DNA of 24,545 nucleotides, taken from NCBI GenBank assembly GCA_948585895.1, contig CAPBNZ010000023.1, positions 1 to 24,545 on the forward strand. Reading direction: 5' to 3'. A model generated the notes under the pieces. That model saw only the letters and a program-made list of their open reading frames with translations. It was not told where the DNA came from and made no database searches. This stretch comes from an uncultured Clostridia bacterium (GTDB taxonomy: Bacteria; Bacillota; Clostridia; TANB77; CAG-508). The translations under genes were made by a program, and so were the position numbers. This document shows positions 1 to 5,237 of this stretch, piece by piece. The stretch's first letter is position 1; every line of letters begins with the position of its first letter.

Positions 1-161
1 TCTTCTACTTCGATTCCATGTACGCTACAAGCTTCTTCCAATGTCTCCATCTGAGATGCTGGGCATCCTAAACAATGCATCCCTGCTTCTAATAAAATCT
101 CTGCCTTTTCAGGTGCTTTTTCTAAAATTTCTCCTATTTTTGTATCTTTATTAAATTCCAT
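1..161 (-). CDS. DUF1858 (redox disulfide) domain protein, C-terminus cut by window edge
   Basis: The gene starts with ATG at 161 and runs off the left edge; about 53 residues are visible. A strong ribosome binding site (AAGGAGG) precedes the ATG. The residues fit the DUF1858 family (hybrid-cluster-protein-associated redox disulfide domain): an N-terminal segment like DKTKIGEILEK, then a helix, then the hallmark CLGCPAS motif at about residues 30-36, with two cysteines spaced CxxC. Members are small soluble proteins thought to act in thiol/redox chemistry; the exact substrate is unknown. It is a host gene outside the prophage, divergent from the small membrane ORF at 299, with which it shares a promoter region. 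Confidence 0.85.
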   Translation of the reverse strand, partial: MEFNKDTKIGEILEKAPEKAEILLEAGMHCLGCPASQMETLEEACSVHGIEVE

Positions 162-220
162 TTATCTTACCTCCTTTTTATTTTGTTATTGATTTATTTA
201 ATATGTCTAATTGAAATTTT

Positions 221-249
221 ATCATATTTTTAAAAAAAAGTATAGACAA
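221..249 (-). promoter_or_regulatory. sigma-A type promoter for the DUF1858 gene
   Basis: Reading leftward, TTGTCT (244-249) and TATGAT (221-226) are separated by 17 bases. The -35 box overlaps that of the divergent promoter facing right, so the two genes may compete for polymerase. This is a sequence match only. Confidence 0.5.
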
Positions 250-271
250 ATTAAAAAAAATATTGTATTAT
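243..271 (+). promoter_or_regulatory. sigma-A type promoter for the small ORF and coupling ATPase gene
   Basis: TAGACA (243-248), a 17-base spacer and TATTAT (266-271) lie just upstream of the ribosome binding site of the ORF at 299. The -35 box overlaps the -35 box of the divergent promoter. Confidence 0.5.
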
Positions 272-298
272 GGTAAAAATTGGAAAGGTGGTGACAAC

Positions 299-442
299 AT
301 TTCTAAATTAATTAACTTATTTTTTTCTACTTTTATTATCTATCTTTTTACTACTTTATATTCATTCTATACATTTTTTGATATCTTCTTTTTTCACAAC
401 AAACAAGGTTCTAAATTAGAAATCAAAAAAAATTCATTCTAA
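299..442 (+). CDS. small single-span membrane protein with probable ATT start
   Basis: A 47-residue open frame. One hydrophobic segment (about residues 5-32, rich in Phe, Leu, Ile and Tyr) is followed by a short charged tail ending KKNSF, so it is probably a small membrane protein. A good ribosome binding site (AGGTGG, 286-291) lies 7 bases before an ATT codon at 299. There is no ATG, GTG or TTG in this frame at a sensible distance, so ATT is the best-supported start. It sits directly before the coupling ATPase gene, whose ribosome binding site begins at the stop codon, suggesting one operon. I do not recognise a family. Confidence 0.45.
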   Translation: MSKLINLFFSTFIIYLFTTLYSFYTFFDIFFFHNKQGSKLEIKKNSF

Positions 443-457
443 AGGAGGTTTTTTCTT

Positions 458-1189
458 ATCTTTAAAAATTCAAAAAAAATTGTGTTTATGTTTCTATTTG
501 TGCTTATCTTTAGTTATTTCTCTTTTTTACTCTTTTATCCTATTTTTAATGCTAAAGAAATTATTATTTCTTATGGATTTCACCCTTTTGATATTTGTTC
601 CCAAAATTTACAACTATGGAATCTAATAAAAATCATATATATTATATGTTTTCTATTTTCTAATCTTATTTATAGTCATTTTATTTATACTAGAATTTTA
701 GTAAAATTCCCTCTTTTTAAACCTAAAAATTCTCCCAATAATTTATCTTTTTTTCTTCCGACAACAAGACAAACTTTAGCTTTACTAATTGGTGAAGACC
801 TCTCACATAATAAAATTTATATTCCTGAAACAGGTCTTTATCAAAATTTCCTGATTACTGGCACGATAGGTTCTGGTAAAACTTCTAGTGCTATGTATCC
901 TTTTGTTAAACAATTAATAGAATTTAATTTTATTAATCCAAAAAAGAAGATAGGTATGCTTATTTTAGATGTAAAAGGCAATTTCTATCAGCAAGTAAAA
1001 AAATATGTAAAAGAATACCAACTTGAAAAAGATTTAATTGTTATAGAATTAAAATCTAATATTTTTTATAATCCTCTACATAAACCAAATCTAAAACCAC
1101 AAGTATTAGCTAATCGCCTAAAAAGTATTCTACTTCTTTTTTCTGAAAATAATACAGAATCCTATTGGCTTGATAAAGCTAACCACTGA
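458..1189 (+). pseudogene. VirD4/TraG-type conjugative coupling ATPase, N-terminal part only (interrupted)
   Basis: This is the N-terminal third to half of a type IV secretion coupling protein, the membrane ATPase that brings DNA to a conjugation channel. Two membrane segments (about residues 8-30 and 57-75) precede a Walker A motif GTIGSGKTS (about 135-143) and a Walker B-like strand MLILDVKG about 35 residues later. The frame ends abruptly after the family-typical YWLDKA, with TGATGA, where a normal protein would continue for several hundred residues. The break coincides with the start of the prophage, so insertion probably cut the gene. A perfect AGGAGG (443-448) points to an ATC start at 458; the first conventional start (GTG, 482) is 33 bases away from it. 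The hydrophobic N-terminus with a basic lead fits the earlier start. Confidence 0.7.
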
Positions 1190-1200
1190 TGATTTATTCA
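1165..1200. other. probable left end of prophage (attachment junction)
   Basis: The coupling ATPase reading frame loses family resemblance after about 1180 and stops at 1187-1189. A minus-strand ORF of phage or element type ends at 1194. The junction must therefore lie near here. The core sequence cannot be defined without the other end of the prophage, which is outside the window. Confidence 0.5.
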
Positions 1201-1337
1201 GATAAAATATTATTAATTGCATTTTTTTGTGCAATTCCATATATTTTATATGTATAGAGTTTTAATAGTTTTGCAATTATCCTTTCTTTCCAATTTAATT
1301 CTTTTTTGATTTCTTTTAATACTACATTTCTTTTCAT
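1194..1337 (-). CDS. small basic protein (47 aa) at prophage edge, unknown function
   Basis: A 47-residue ORF (ATG at 1337) with a good ribosome binding site (AAGAGG, about 8 bases upstream). It is rich in Lys and Ile and probably helical, with a central ELNWKERIIAKLLKLYTYK stretch. Short proteins of this look occur beside the ends of mobile elements in Clostridia, but I know no function. It lies only a few bases from the presumed attachment junction. A long leader with two hairpins precedes it, and upstream of that is a promoter carrying the same inverted repeat as the XRE gene promoter. Confidence 0.6.
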   Translation of the reverse strand: MKRNVVLKEIKKELNWKERIIAKLLKLYTYKIYGIAQKNAINNILSE

Positions 1338-1600
1338 AATTAAACCTCTTTTCTTTTTTCATTTGACTTTTTCACTCAAAGAGGCTATACTTAAACTATA
1401 CACCTCTTTTGAGTGTGTTGCATAGAATTGAGATAGTCAAGTTTAGTCGCTGAGCTATCTCTTTTCTTTTTTCATACTGATAGTATCACTTATTTCATTT
1501 AATGTCAATATTTTTGTCACTTATTATAACTATTAGTACAACATTTTAATATCTGTTCAGCATAACCTCTTATATTTTTTTAGAAGCTTCTGACGTATAA
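1338..1600 (-). other. noncoding leader with two hairpins upstream of the 47-aa ORF
   Basis: I see no gene in this stretch. Two inverted repeats stand out. At 1373-1415, CACTCAAA-GAGG pairs with CCTCTTTTGAGTG with one bulged base, and the loop contains a further TATA/TATA pairing. At 1430-1461, GAGATAG pairs with CTATCTC. Both would fold in the RNA leader of the 47-aa gene, the first ending about 35 bases before its start. The second is followed on the plus strand by TTTTCTTTTTT and could also act as a terminator for plus-strand transcription. Confidence 0.4.
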
Positions 1601-1630
1601 ATATAATTGATTAAGTTGCATAGGGGCAAC
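1601..1630 (-). promoter_or_regulatory. promoter with inverted-repeat operator, copy 1
   Basis: GTTGC-6-GCAAC at 1615-1630. On the minus strand it contains TTGCCC as a possible -35, 17 bases from TTATAT (1601-1606). The same arrangement occurs at 1966-1995 before the XRE gene. The 3-prime flank of both copies also matches (TTTATGAAA). On the plus strand the copy is followed by TTTTT and could double as a terminator. Confidence 0.4.
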
Positions 1631-1710
1631 TTTTTATGAAAGTAGCTTTTTCTTTTACGAAAATAATAAATCTTAGTATAACTGATAGTTTATTTTATGT
1701 TTATAAAAAA

Positions 1711-1732
1711 ATGACACTTTTTATAGTGTCAT
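1711..1732 (-). terminator. intrinsic terminator of the XRE gene
   Basis: A perfect 8-bp stem ATGACACT/AGTGTCAT with a 6-base loop is followed on the minus strand by a T-rich tract (TTTTTTATAA). It overlaps the stop codon of the XRE gene. Confidence 0.75.
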
Positions 1733-1929
1733 GGTATAACTTTATATAATTCTTCTATATCTACTTTTAATGCTGTAGCTATTTGAATTATTGTAGAAAG
1801 TTTAGGGTCACGTTCTTGTCTCTCTATTTTGCTTAAATGTCCTTTACTGATTCCTGATAAATTTGCTAAGGTTTCAAGTGTCATATTCTTTTCTAATCGC
1901 ACTTTCTTAAGTAATATTTCTATTTTCAT
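1729..1929 (-). CDS. XRE-family helix-turn-helix transcriptional regulator
   Basis: A 66-residue protein that is almost entirely one Cro/C1-type HTH domain: LEKNMTLETLANLSGISKG holds helices 2-3 (about residues 13-31), then HLSKIERQERDPKLSTI is the recognition and following helix. It has no extra domain, like many small phage or element regulators. The ribosome binding site AAGGTGAT precedes the ATG. Its own promoter region carries the GTTGC-6-GCAAC repeat, and a second copy lies downstream before the 47-aa ORF. Autoregulation through this repeat is my inference. Terminators flank the gene, so it is a single-gene unit. Confidence 0.85.
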   Translation of the reverse strand: MKIEILLKKVRLEKNMTLETLANLSGISKGHLSKIERQERDPKLSTIIQIATALKVDIEELYKVIP

Positions 1930-1965
1930 AAAATCACCTTGTCTTTAGTATGCTCATTTTTTTGT

Positions 1966-1995
1966 ATATCATGTATTTTGTTGCATTTGGGCAAC
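1966..1995 (-). promoter_or_regulatory. promoter with inverted-repeat operator, copy 2 (XRE gene)
   Basis: GTTGC-6-GCAAC at 1980-1995. On the minus strand TTGCCC (1989-1994) and TGATAT (1966-1971) are 17 bases apart, and the ribosome binding site of the XRE gene follows. A bound dimer would cover the -35 box. Confidence 0.45.
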
Positions 1996-2049
1996 TTTAT
2001 GAAATTTATTATATTTCCACTATAGTAAACATTTTATATGCAAAAAAGA

Positions 2050-2071
2050 AAAGAAGTCTTTCGACCTCTTC
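2050..2071 (-). terminator. intrinsic terminator downstream of the SecB-like operon
   Basis: On the minus strand a 9-bp stem (with G-U pairs) is closed by a GAAA tetraloop and followed by TTTCTTTTTT. It lies beyond the first terminator at 2168-2185, giving tandem termination between the toxin-chaperone operon and the XRE unit. Confidence 0.65.
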
Positions 2072-2167
2072 TCCAGAAATTTAACGTTAATTCATTAAAT
2101 AGAATTAATATATTTATTATAGCATGTATTTTATTATTTGTTTGTTGTAATTTGTCGAAAAAATAAA

Positions 2168-2185
2168 AGAACTATTTCTAGTTCT
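2168..2185 (-). terminator. intrinsic terminator overlapping the SecB-like gene end
   Basis: AGAACTA pairs with TAGTTCT around a 4-base loop and is followed on the minus strand by TTTATTTTTT. The stop codon lies inside the hairpin. Confidence 0.7.
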
Positions 2186-2597
2186 CTTGCTGTTCTTTCT
2201 TTTTTCTTAACATAGCATTAACATTTATTGCTGGCAAAATCAATGGTGCTACATTTGCTGACGCTGTATATGTTGATACTATCGCTCTTAAATATGGATA
2301 CATTATTGCTATTGCATTTGCTTCATATTTTGAAATATCATCTTCTCCAACTAATTCAAATGCCCCCATAATCTCTACATTCATCCAAAATGGCGCATCT
2401 TCTATTCCTTTAAATGCTTCTACTGATAATGTTATATTCATTTTATTTTTTTCTTGGTTAATTTCTGTTTTATTTTTGATATCAAAACCTAATTTCCAAT
2501 TATTTTTTTCATTTGTTATGGTATTAGTTTGAAATTCAACTTTATTTACTATATAATTAATAAATTTTAAGCTGCTAACGCTAGATTTTCCTTCCAT
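2178..2597 (-). CDS. SecB-like chaperone, probably of a toxin-antitoxin-chaperone system
   Basis: A 139-residue protein with the SecB fold pattern. The start (SSLKFINYIVNKVEF) matches the first SecB strand. The middle has NITLSVEAFKG and AFELVGED strands, and the end carries the family signature YPYLRAIVSTYT followed by PLILPAINVNAM (compare LPPLLLPPINFDALY in SecB). True SecB is mainly proteobacterial. In Bacillota and phages, SecB-like proteins are usually the chaperone of toxin-antitoxin-chaperone (TAC) modules, where they fold or protect the antitoxin. The gene overlaps the end of the antitoxin frame and lies in one operon with an ADP-ribosyltransferase-like toxin, which strongly supports that role. 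Confidence 0.8.
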   Translation of the reverse strand: MEGKSSVSSLKFINYIVNKVEFQTNTITNEKNNWKLGFDIKNKTEINQEKNKMNITLSVEAFKGIEDAPFWMNVEIMGAFELVGEDDISKYEANAIAIMYPYLRAIVSTYTASANVAPLILPAINVNAMLRKKKEQQEN

Positions 2598-2775
2598 TCT
2601 TCATTCTCACTTTCTATTCCTAATTCTTCTATTTCTAAAAAATACTGATTGTCGATATATAAGACTCTATGAATATTTGTATTTCCAATGCATTTATTGC
2701 AGATTCGATAATTTCATCTGGAGTATTTTTTATCTTTTCTAATAGCTTTTCTAATAGCTCTACATTGTTTTTCAT
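2567..2775 (-). pseudogene. candidate antitoxin between toxin and SecB-like chaperone, apparently frameshifted
   Basis: ATG at 2775 has an excellent ribosome binding site (AGGGAGGA). It overlaps the toxin end by about 60 bases and opens a frame beginning KNNVELLEKLLEKIKNTPD, which stops at 2635 after 46 residues. In the -1 frame a convincing protein end follows, containing HRVLYIDNQYFLEIEELGI and ending EEWKENLALAA at 2567. That second frame has no ATG, GTG or TTG start. One missing base near 2682-2690, for example TTT reduced to TT in GCATTGGAAAT, would join the two into a 69-residue protein. The acidic, aromatic C-terminus resembles a chaperone-addiction tail in position and character. Unlike the six CGG breaks in the phage genes, no CGG is present here. 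It could be a real mutation, a sequencing slip or -1 recoding. Confidence 0.5.
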
Positions 2776-3403
2776 TTTCGTATTCCTCCCTGTTTTCTTT
2801 TATTATATCGAAATTTTGCTTAATATCGCATTCTTCTAAATCTATATTTTCTATTTTTTCGATTACATCTTGATTTTTTACACATATCTGTTTTTGTATA
2901 CATGGTAAAAAATTTCCTTCCACGCCTTTTTTACCTTTTTTATAAATATCTTTTGGATAATTCGCTATTAATATGTCAAACATAGAAATGTATTTTTCAC
3001 CAGTTTCCCTTTCAATTTCCTCTATTAATCTTATGATTTCAATGTCTTTCCCTTTTTTTATACTTTCTATTCTTTTTGGGAATCTGCTTTTAATTTCTTC
3101 TACAATTTTTAAATAATATTTATATCCAACTGGGTCGTTTAAATCTAATAATTCAAATCTGTTCCAGTCTAATACGGCTTTTATTATCGCACACTTCTTT
3201 GTATATTCTGTATACAAAATATCGCTGTTTTCTAAAAAATATATTATTCCCCATTCTATTGCATAATATATATTTTCGTAAAAATATACACCTTTCCCTA
3301 GCCAATTTCCTATTTGTGAATTTTTAAATCCCTCTATGAGTATGCTATTCGCTCTTTCTTTGCTAGTTCCATGATAACATTCTATTTTTGTATTTTCATT
3401 CAT
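2714..3403 (-). CDS. ADP-ribosyltransferase-like toxin of a SecB-linked TAC module
   Basis: A 229-residue protein. The N-terminus reads CYHGTSKERANSI (residues 9-21), then GNWLGKGVYFYE (32-43) and AIEWG (48-52). The HGT motif, the conserved G-x-G-V-Y-F strand and the spacing are typical of the ART/PARP-like superfamily, where the His and Tyr hold NAD. A C-terminal acidic catalytic residue cannot be pinned by eye. The last 40 residues are highly basic (AIRKAIRKDKKYSR). It is followed by a small antitoxin-like frame and a SecB-like chaperone, the same gene logic as the known CmdTAC anti-phage system, in which an ART toxin modifies mRNA. The target here is unknown. The start at 3403 has TAGGAGT 5 bases upstream. 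Confidence 0.65.
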   Translation of the reverse strand: MNENTKIECYHGTSKERANSILIEGFKNSQIGNWLGKGVYFYENIYYAIEWGIIYFLENSDILYTEYTKKCAIIKAVLDWNRFELLDLNDPVGYKYYLKIVEEIKSRFPKRIESIKKGKDIEIIRLIEEIERETGEKYISMFDILIANYPKDIYKKGKKGVEGNFLPCIQKQICVKNQDVIEKIENIDLEECDIKQNFDIIKENREEYENEKQCRAIRKAIRKDKKYSR

Positions 3404-3744
3404 TGCTACTCCTAGTATATTATATTCTTTGTATTTTAGAATAGTTTATACCAAAATATGTTAAAATGCAAGAATTTCTCATCGACTTTTTTCAACACTT
3501 TTTTCATTTATATTATACAATAATATTATTACTAAATTGTAATAGAAATATTAAGTTTCTATTACATTATATCACACTTTTAAATTTATGTAAATACATC
3601 CTTTTTTCTTAGAATATTTAGCCAAAAAATCGGCTTGTGAGAATTCATTTTAAGCCGCTTTTATTGGTGTTACATAGTTATATAGTTTGATTTTTAGCTA
3701 TTTTTTGAGATTTTCCGAAAATATTCATTTTTTGAAAAAAAGTA
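3404..3744. other. intergenic region between divergent accessory units
   Basis: I see no gene here. The minus-strand promoter of the toxin operon must lie in 3404-3560; TTGCAT with TATAAA about 15 bases away (near 3446-3473) is the best but weak candidate. An inverted repeat at 3631-3657 (CGGCTT and AAGCCG) has a T-rich run after it on the plus strand and may be a terminator. It partly competes with AGCC/GGCT pairing at 3620-3635. Confidence 0.4.
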
Positions 3745-3773
3745 TTGACTCATACCGTACGGCATGTTATAAT
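3745..3773 (+). promoter_or_regulatory. strong promoter with TACCGTACGG operator, copy 1
   Basis: TTGACT (3745-3750), exactly 17 bases, then a perfect TATAAT (3768-3773). Between the boxes lies TACCGTACGGCA (3753-3764), one base off a perfect 12-bp palindrome. A repressor bound there would fully block the promoter. The same design recurs at 4193-4221. Confidence 0.8.
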
Positions 3774-3799
3774 AAGTACAGAAAGTGAGGTGATTACTC

Positions 3800-3922
3800 A
3801 TGAAAATGAAAACAAAATTAGTAAAAGCTTTACTAAATACTAAGTTAGCCGCAAAACTAATAGATAAGTATTTAGCAAAGCAATCCATAATCGACATAGC
3901 TGACAGCTTTAAGTTCGATTAA
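3800..3922 (+). CDS. 40-aa basic helical protein, unknown
   Basis: ATG at 3800 follows GAGGTGAT. The 40 residues form a likely amphipathic basic helix (residues 1-27, with Lys every 3-4 positions: KMKTKLVKALLNTKL) and a short acidic tail ending SFKFD. It is the first gene after the operator-controlled promoter at 3745. A hairpin follows its stop. No family is recognised; possibilities include a small phage regulator or a membrane-active peptide. Confidence 0.5.
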   Translation: MKMKTKLVKALLNTKLAAKLIDKYLAKQSIIDIADSFKFD

Positions 3923-3927
3923 ATCTT

Positions 3928-3945
3928 GAGAGGATTACTCCTCTC
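3928..3945 (+). terminator. hairpin after the 40-aa gene (possible attenuating terminator)
   Basis: GAGAGGA pairs with TCCTCTC around TTAC. The following TTGATTAC is only weakly T-rich, so termination may be partial and allow transcription of the gene at 3999. Confidence 0.45.
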
Positions 3946-3998
3946 TTGATTACAAATAGTATACATGATACTAGAAAAAAAATCAAGGAGGAATCTTT

Positions 3999-4196
3999 AT
4001 GAAAGAAAAAAAGCAAGCATATAAAACTAAATATCAAAAAGAGCATTTAAAAAGAATTTATGTAGATGTAAAAAAAGATTTTGGGGAAGATTTTGACAAG
4101 AAATTAAATGAGTACAACCTGAATAGGGCAGATATTATAATTCCAGCTATGGAAGAATTTATGAAAAATCCCAAAAAATTCAAAAAAAGTACTTGA
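3999..4196 (+). CDS. probable ribbon-helix-helix transcriptional repressor
   Basis: A 65-residue protein with AAGGAGGAA before the ATG. The pattern KRIYVDVKKDFGEDF (about 19-33: a beta strand of alternating residues, then helix) and LNEYNLNRADIIIPAMEEF (36-54: second and third helix) is that of a small Arc/CopG-like ribbon-helix-helix protein. A Lys-rich N-terminus could contact DNA. It sits between two promoters that share the same 12-bp palindromic operator, a natural site for a dimeric RHH protein, so autoregulation and control of the next operon are likely. The -35 box of the next promoter overlaps its stop codon. Confidence 0.6.
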   Translation: MKEKKQAYKTKYQKEHLKRIYVDVKKDFGEDFDKKLNEYNLNRADIIIPAMEEFMKNPKKFKKST

Positions 4197-4221
4197 CTTC
4201 TACCGTACGGTATGTTATAAT
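4193..4221 (+). promoter_or_regulatory. strong promoter with perfect TACCGTACGGTA operator, copy 2
   Basis: TTGACT (4193-4198), a 17-base spacer and TATAAT (4216-4221). The spacer holds the perfect palindrome TACCGTACGGTA (4201-4212). It lies over the end of the RHH gene and drives the genes at 4253 and 4752. Confidence 0.85.
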
Positions 4222-4252
4222 ATATTTAAGTCAAGAGAAAGAGGGTTTTAAA

Positions 4253-4750
4253 ATGTTATATTTTAGATTTGATAATAGTAAAGAAGATTTTAAAGGAAAT
4301 AAACACAAATCTGTACTTTTTGGAGAAGCAGCAGAAGAAATGGCAACTTTAAGATTTGAAGATGGTTCAGCTAATTCTTACTATCAAAGTCAATACGATG
4401 AACTTCAAGAAAAATTATTTGATGAATTATCAGAAGAAGAATATGATGTAAAATTCTCTGAATTATTAAAAGAATATATAGAAGATGAATGGACCTTAAG
4501 TGGTTGCTCTTGTTTTTCACTATCTAAAGAAGGTCTTGAAGAAGCTAAAAATTATGGGCATATCTATGATAGAGAAATTATAACAATATTTAATGGGGAA
4601 TTTGTTGATTGTGGGCATGATGGTGAATGTGTTGCAAAATGTAACGAGATAAAATTTCAAGGAAATTCAAAAAAATTTGTTGATATTTTATTTGATATAG
4701 ACTTAGAAGATGAGGAAAAAATAAATAAAATTATGGAATTGGTAAAATAA
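4253..4750 (+). CDS. acidic phage protein of unknown function (165 aa)
   Basis: The start at 4253 is chosen because GAGAAAGAGGG lies just upstream and the promoter -10 box lies before it; an upstream in-frame start at 4193 would overlap the promoter. The protein is strongly acidic. Its centre has GCSCFSLSKEGLEEAKNYG and then IYDREIITIFNGEF with VDCGHDGECVAKC, so four cysteines cluster in a possible small zinc or fold-stabilising site. I do not recognise the family. It is followed after 1 base by the AP2 protein gene, so the two are probably translationally coupled under the same operator. Confidence 0.7.
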   Translation: MLYFRFDNSKEDFKGNKHKSVLFGEAAEEMATLRFEDGSANSYYQSQYDELQEKLFDELSEEEYDVKFSELLKEYIEDEWTLSGCSCFSLSKEGLEEAKNYGHIYDREIITIFNGEFVDCGHDGECVAKCNEIKFQGNSKKFVDILFDIDLEDEEKINKIMELVK

Positions 4751-4751
4751 T

Positions 4752-5214
4752 ATGAGTAGAAAACCTTTAGATTTAAAAAATAAAAGATTTGGAAAATTAG
4801 TTGCAATCCGCCGAGAAGTTAACGAAAAAGGTATTTCTCGGTTGGGTCTGCAAATGTGACTGCGAAAAAGAAAAATGGGTTGAAACAAGTCGTCTTACAA
4901 AAGGGATTACGAAAAGTTGTGGTTGTATTTGCACAGACATAATTGAAAAAGTTAGAAAAAGATTTCAAAAAGAAAATATGCTAGAAGGCACTTCATTAAA
5001 AGGTATTGCAAGAAATTTAAATAAAAATAATAAATCGGGAACAAAAGGGGTATGTTATTCTCCTGCTGTTAAAAAATATATAGCATACCTCACTTTTAAA
5101 GGTAAGAAAATAACAAAAAGATTTGATACTGAAGACGAAGCTATTAAATGTAGAAAAGAACTTGAAGAGAAATACTTTAAGCCAATTCTGAATAAGTATA
5201 AAAAGCTAAACTAG
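4752..5214 (+). CDS. AP2-domain DNA-binding phage protein; needs +1 shift at CGG codon 30
   Basis: ATG at 4752 is one base after the preceding stop. The 0 frame gives SRKPLDLKNKRFGKLVAIRR and ends six codons after CGG (4839-4841) at TGA. Skipping the C of that CGG continues as GWVCKCDCEKEKW, giving 153 residues in all. The parts fit known phage AP2/HNH-associated proteins: an N-terminal DLxNKRFGKL module, a zinc-ribbon-like block with cysteines CKCDC and SCGC (about 33-58), and a C-terminal AP2 domain (about 92-150, with SGTKGVCYSP and a strand pair around FKGKKITKRFDTEDEA). Such proteins bind DNA and often accompany homing endonucleases; I see no HNH catalytic motif. Neither half alone makes sense as a gene. 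Confidence 0.8.
4839..4841 (+). other. +1 recoding site, CGG codon (TCT CGG T)
   Basis: In-frame CGG is codon 30 of the AP2 gene. Reading C-skip then GGT continues into the conserved WVCKCDC block. The 0 frame meets TGA six codons later. Confidence 0.8.
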
Positions 5215-5231
5215 AATAATCTAGTCTAGCT
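5204..5231. terminator. bidirectional terminator between AP2 gene and endolysin gene
   Basis: A 12-bp stem with one mismatch (AGCTAAACTAGA with TCTAGTCTAGCT) and a 4-base loop is flanked by T-rich DNA on the right and A-rich DNA on the left. It can therefore stop the converging plus- and minus-strand transcripts. Confidence 0.8.
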
Positions 5232-5237
5232 CTATTT

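Noticed and set aside
1373..1461. CRISPR-like repeats in the leader of the 47-aa ORF
   Set aside because: The inverted repeats are two different hairpins, not regularly spaced direct repeats.
2635..2775. Antitoxin break as a seventh CGG recoding site
   Set aside because: There is no CGG in or near the break and the shift sign is different (-1), so it is kept apart from the CGG pattern.
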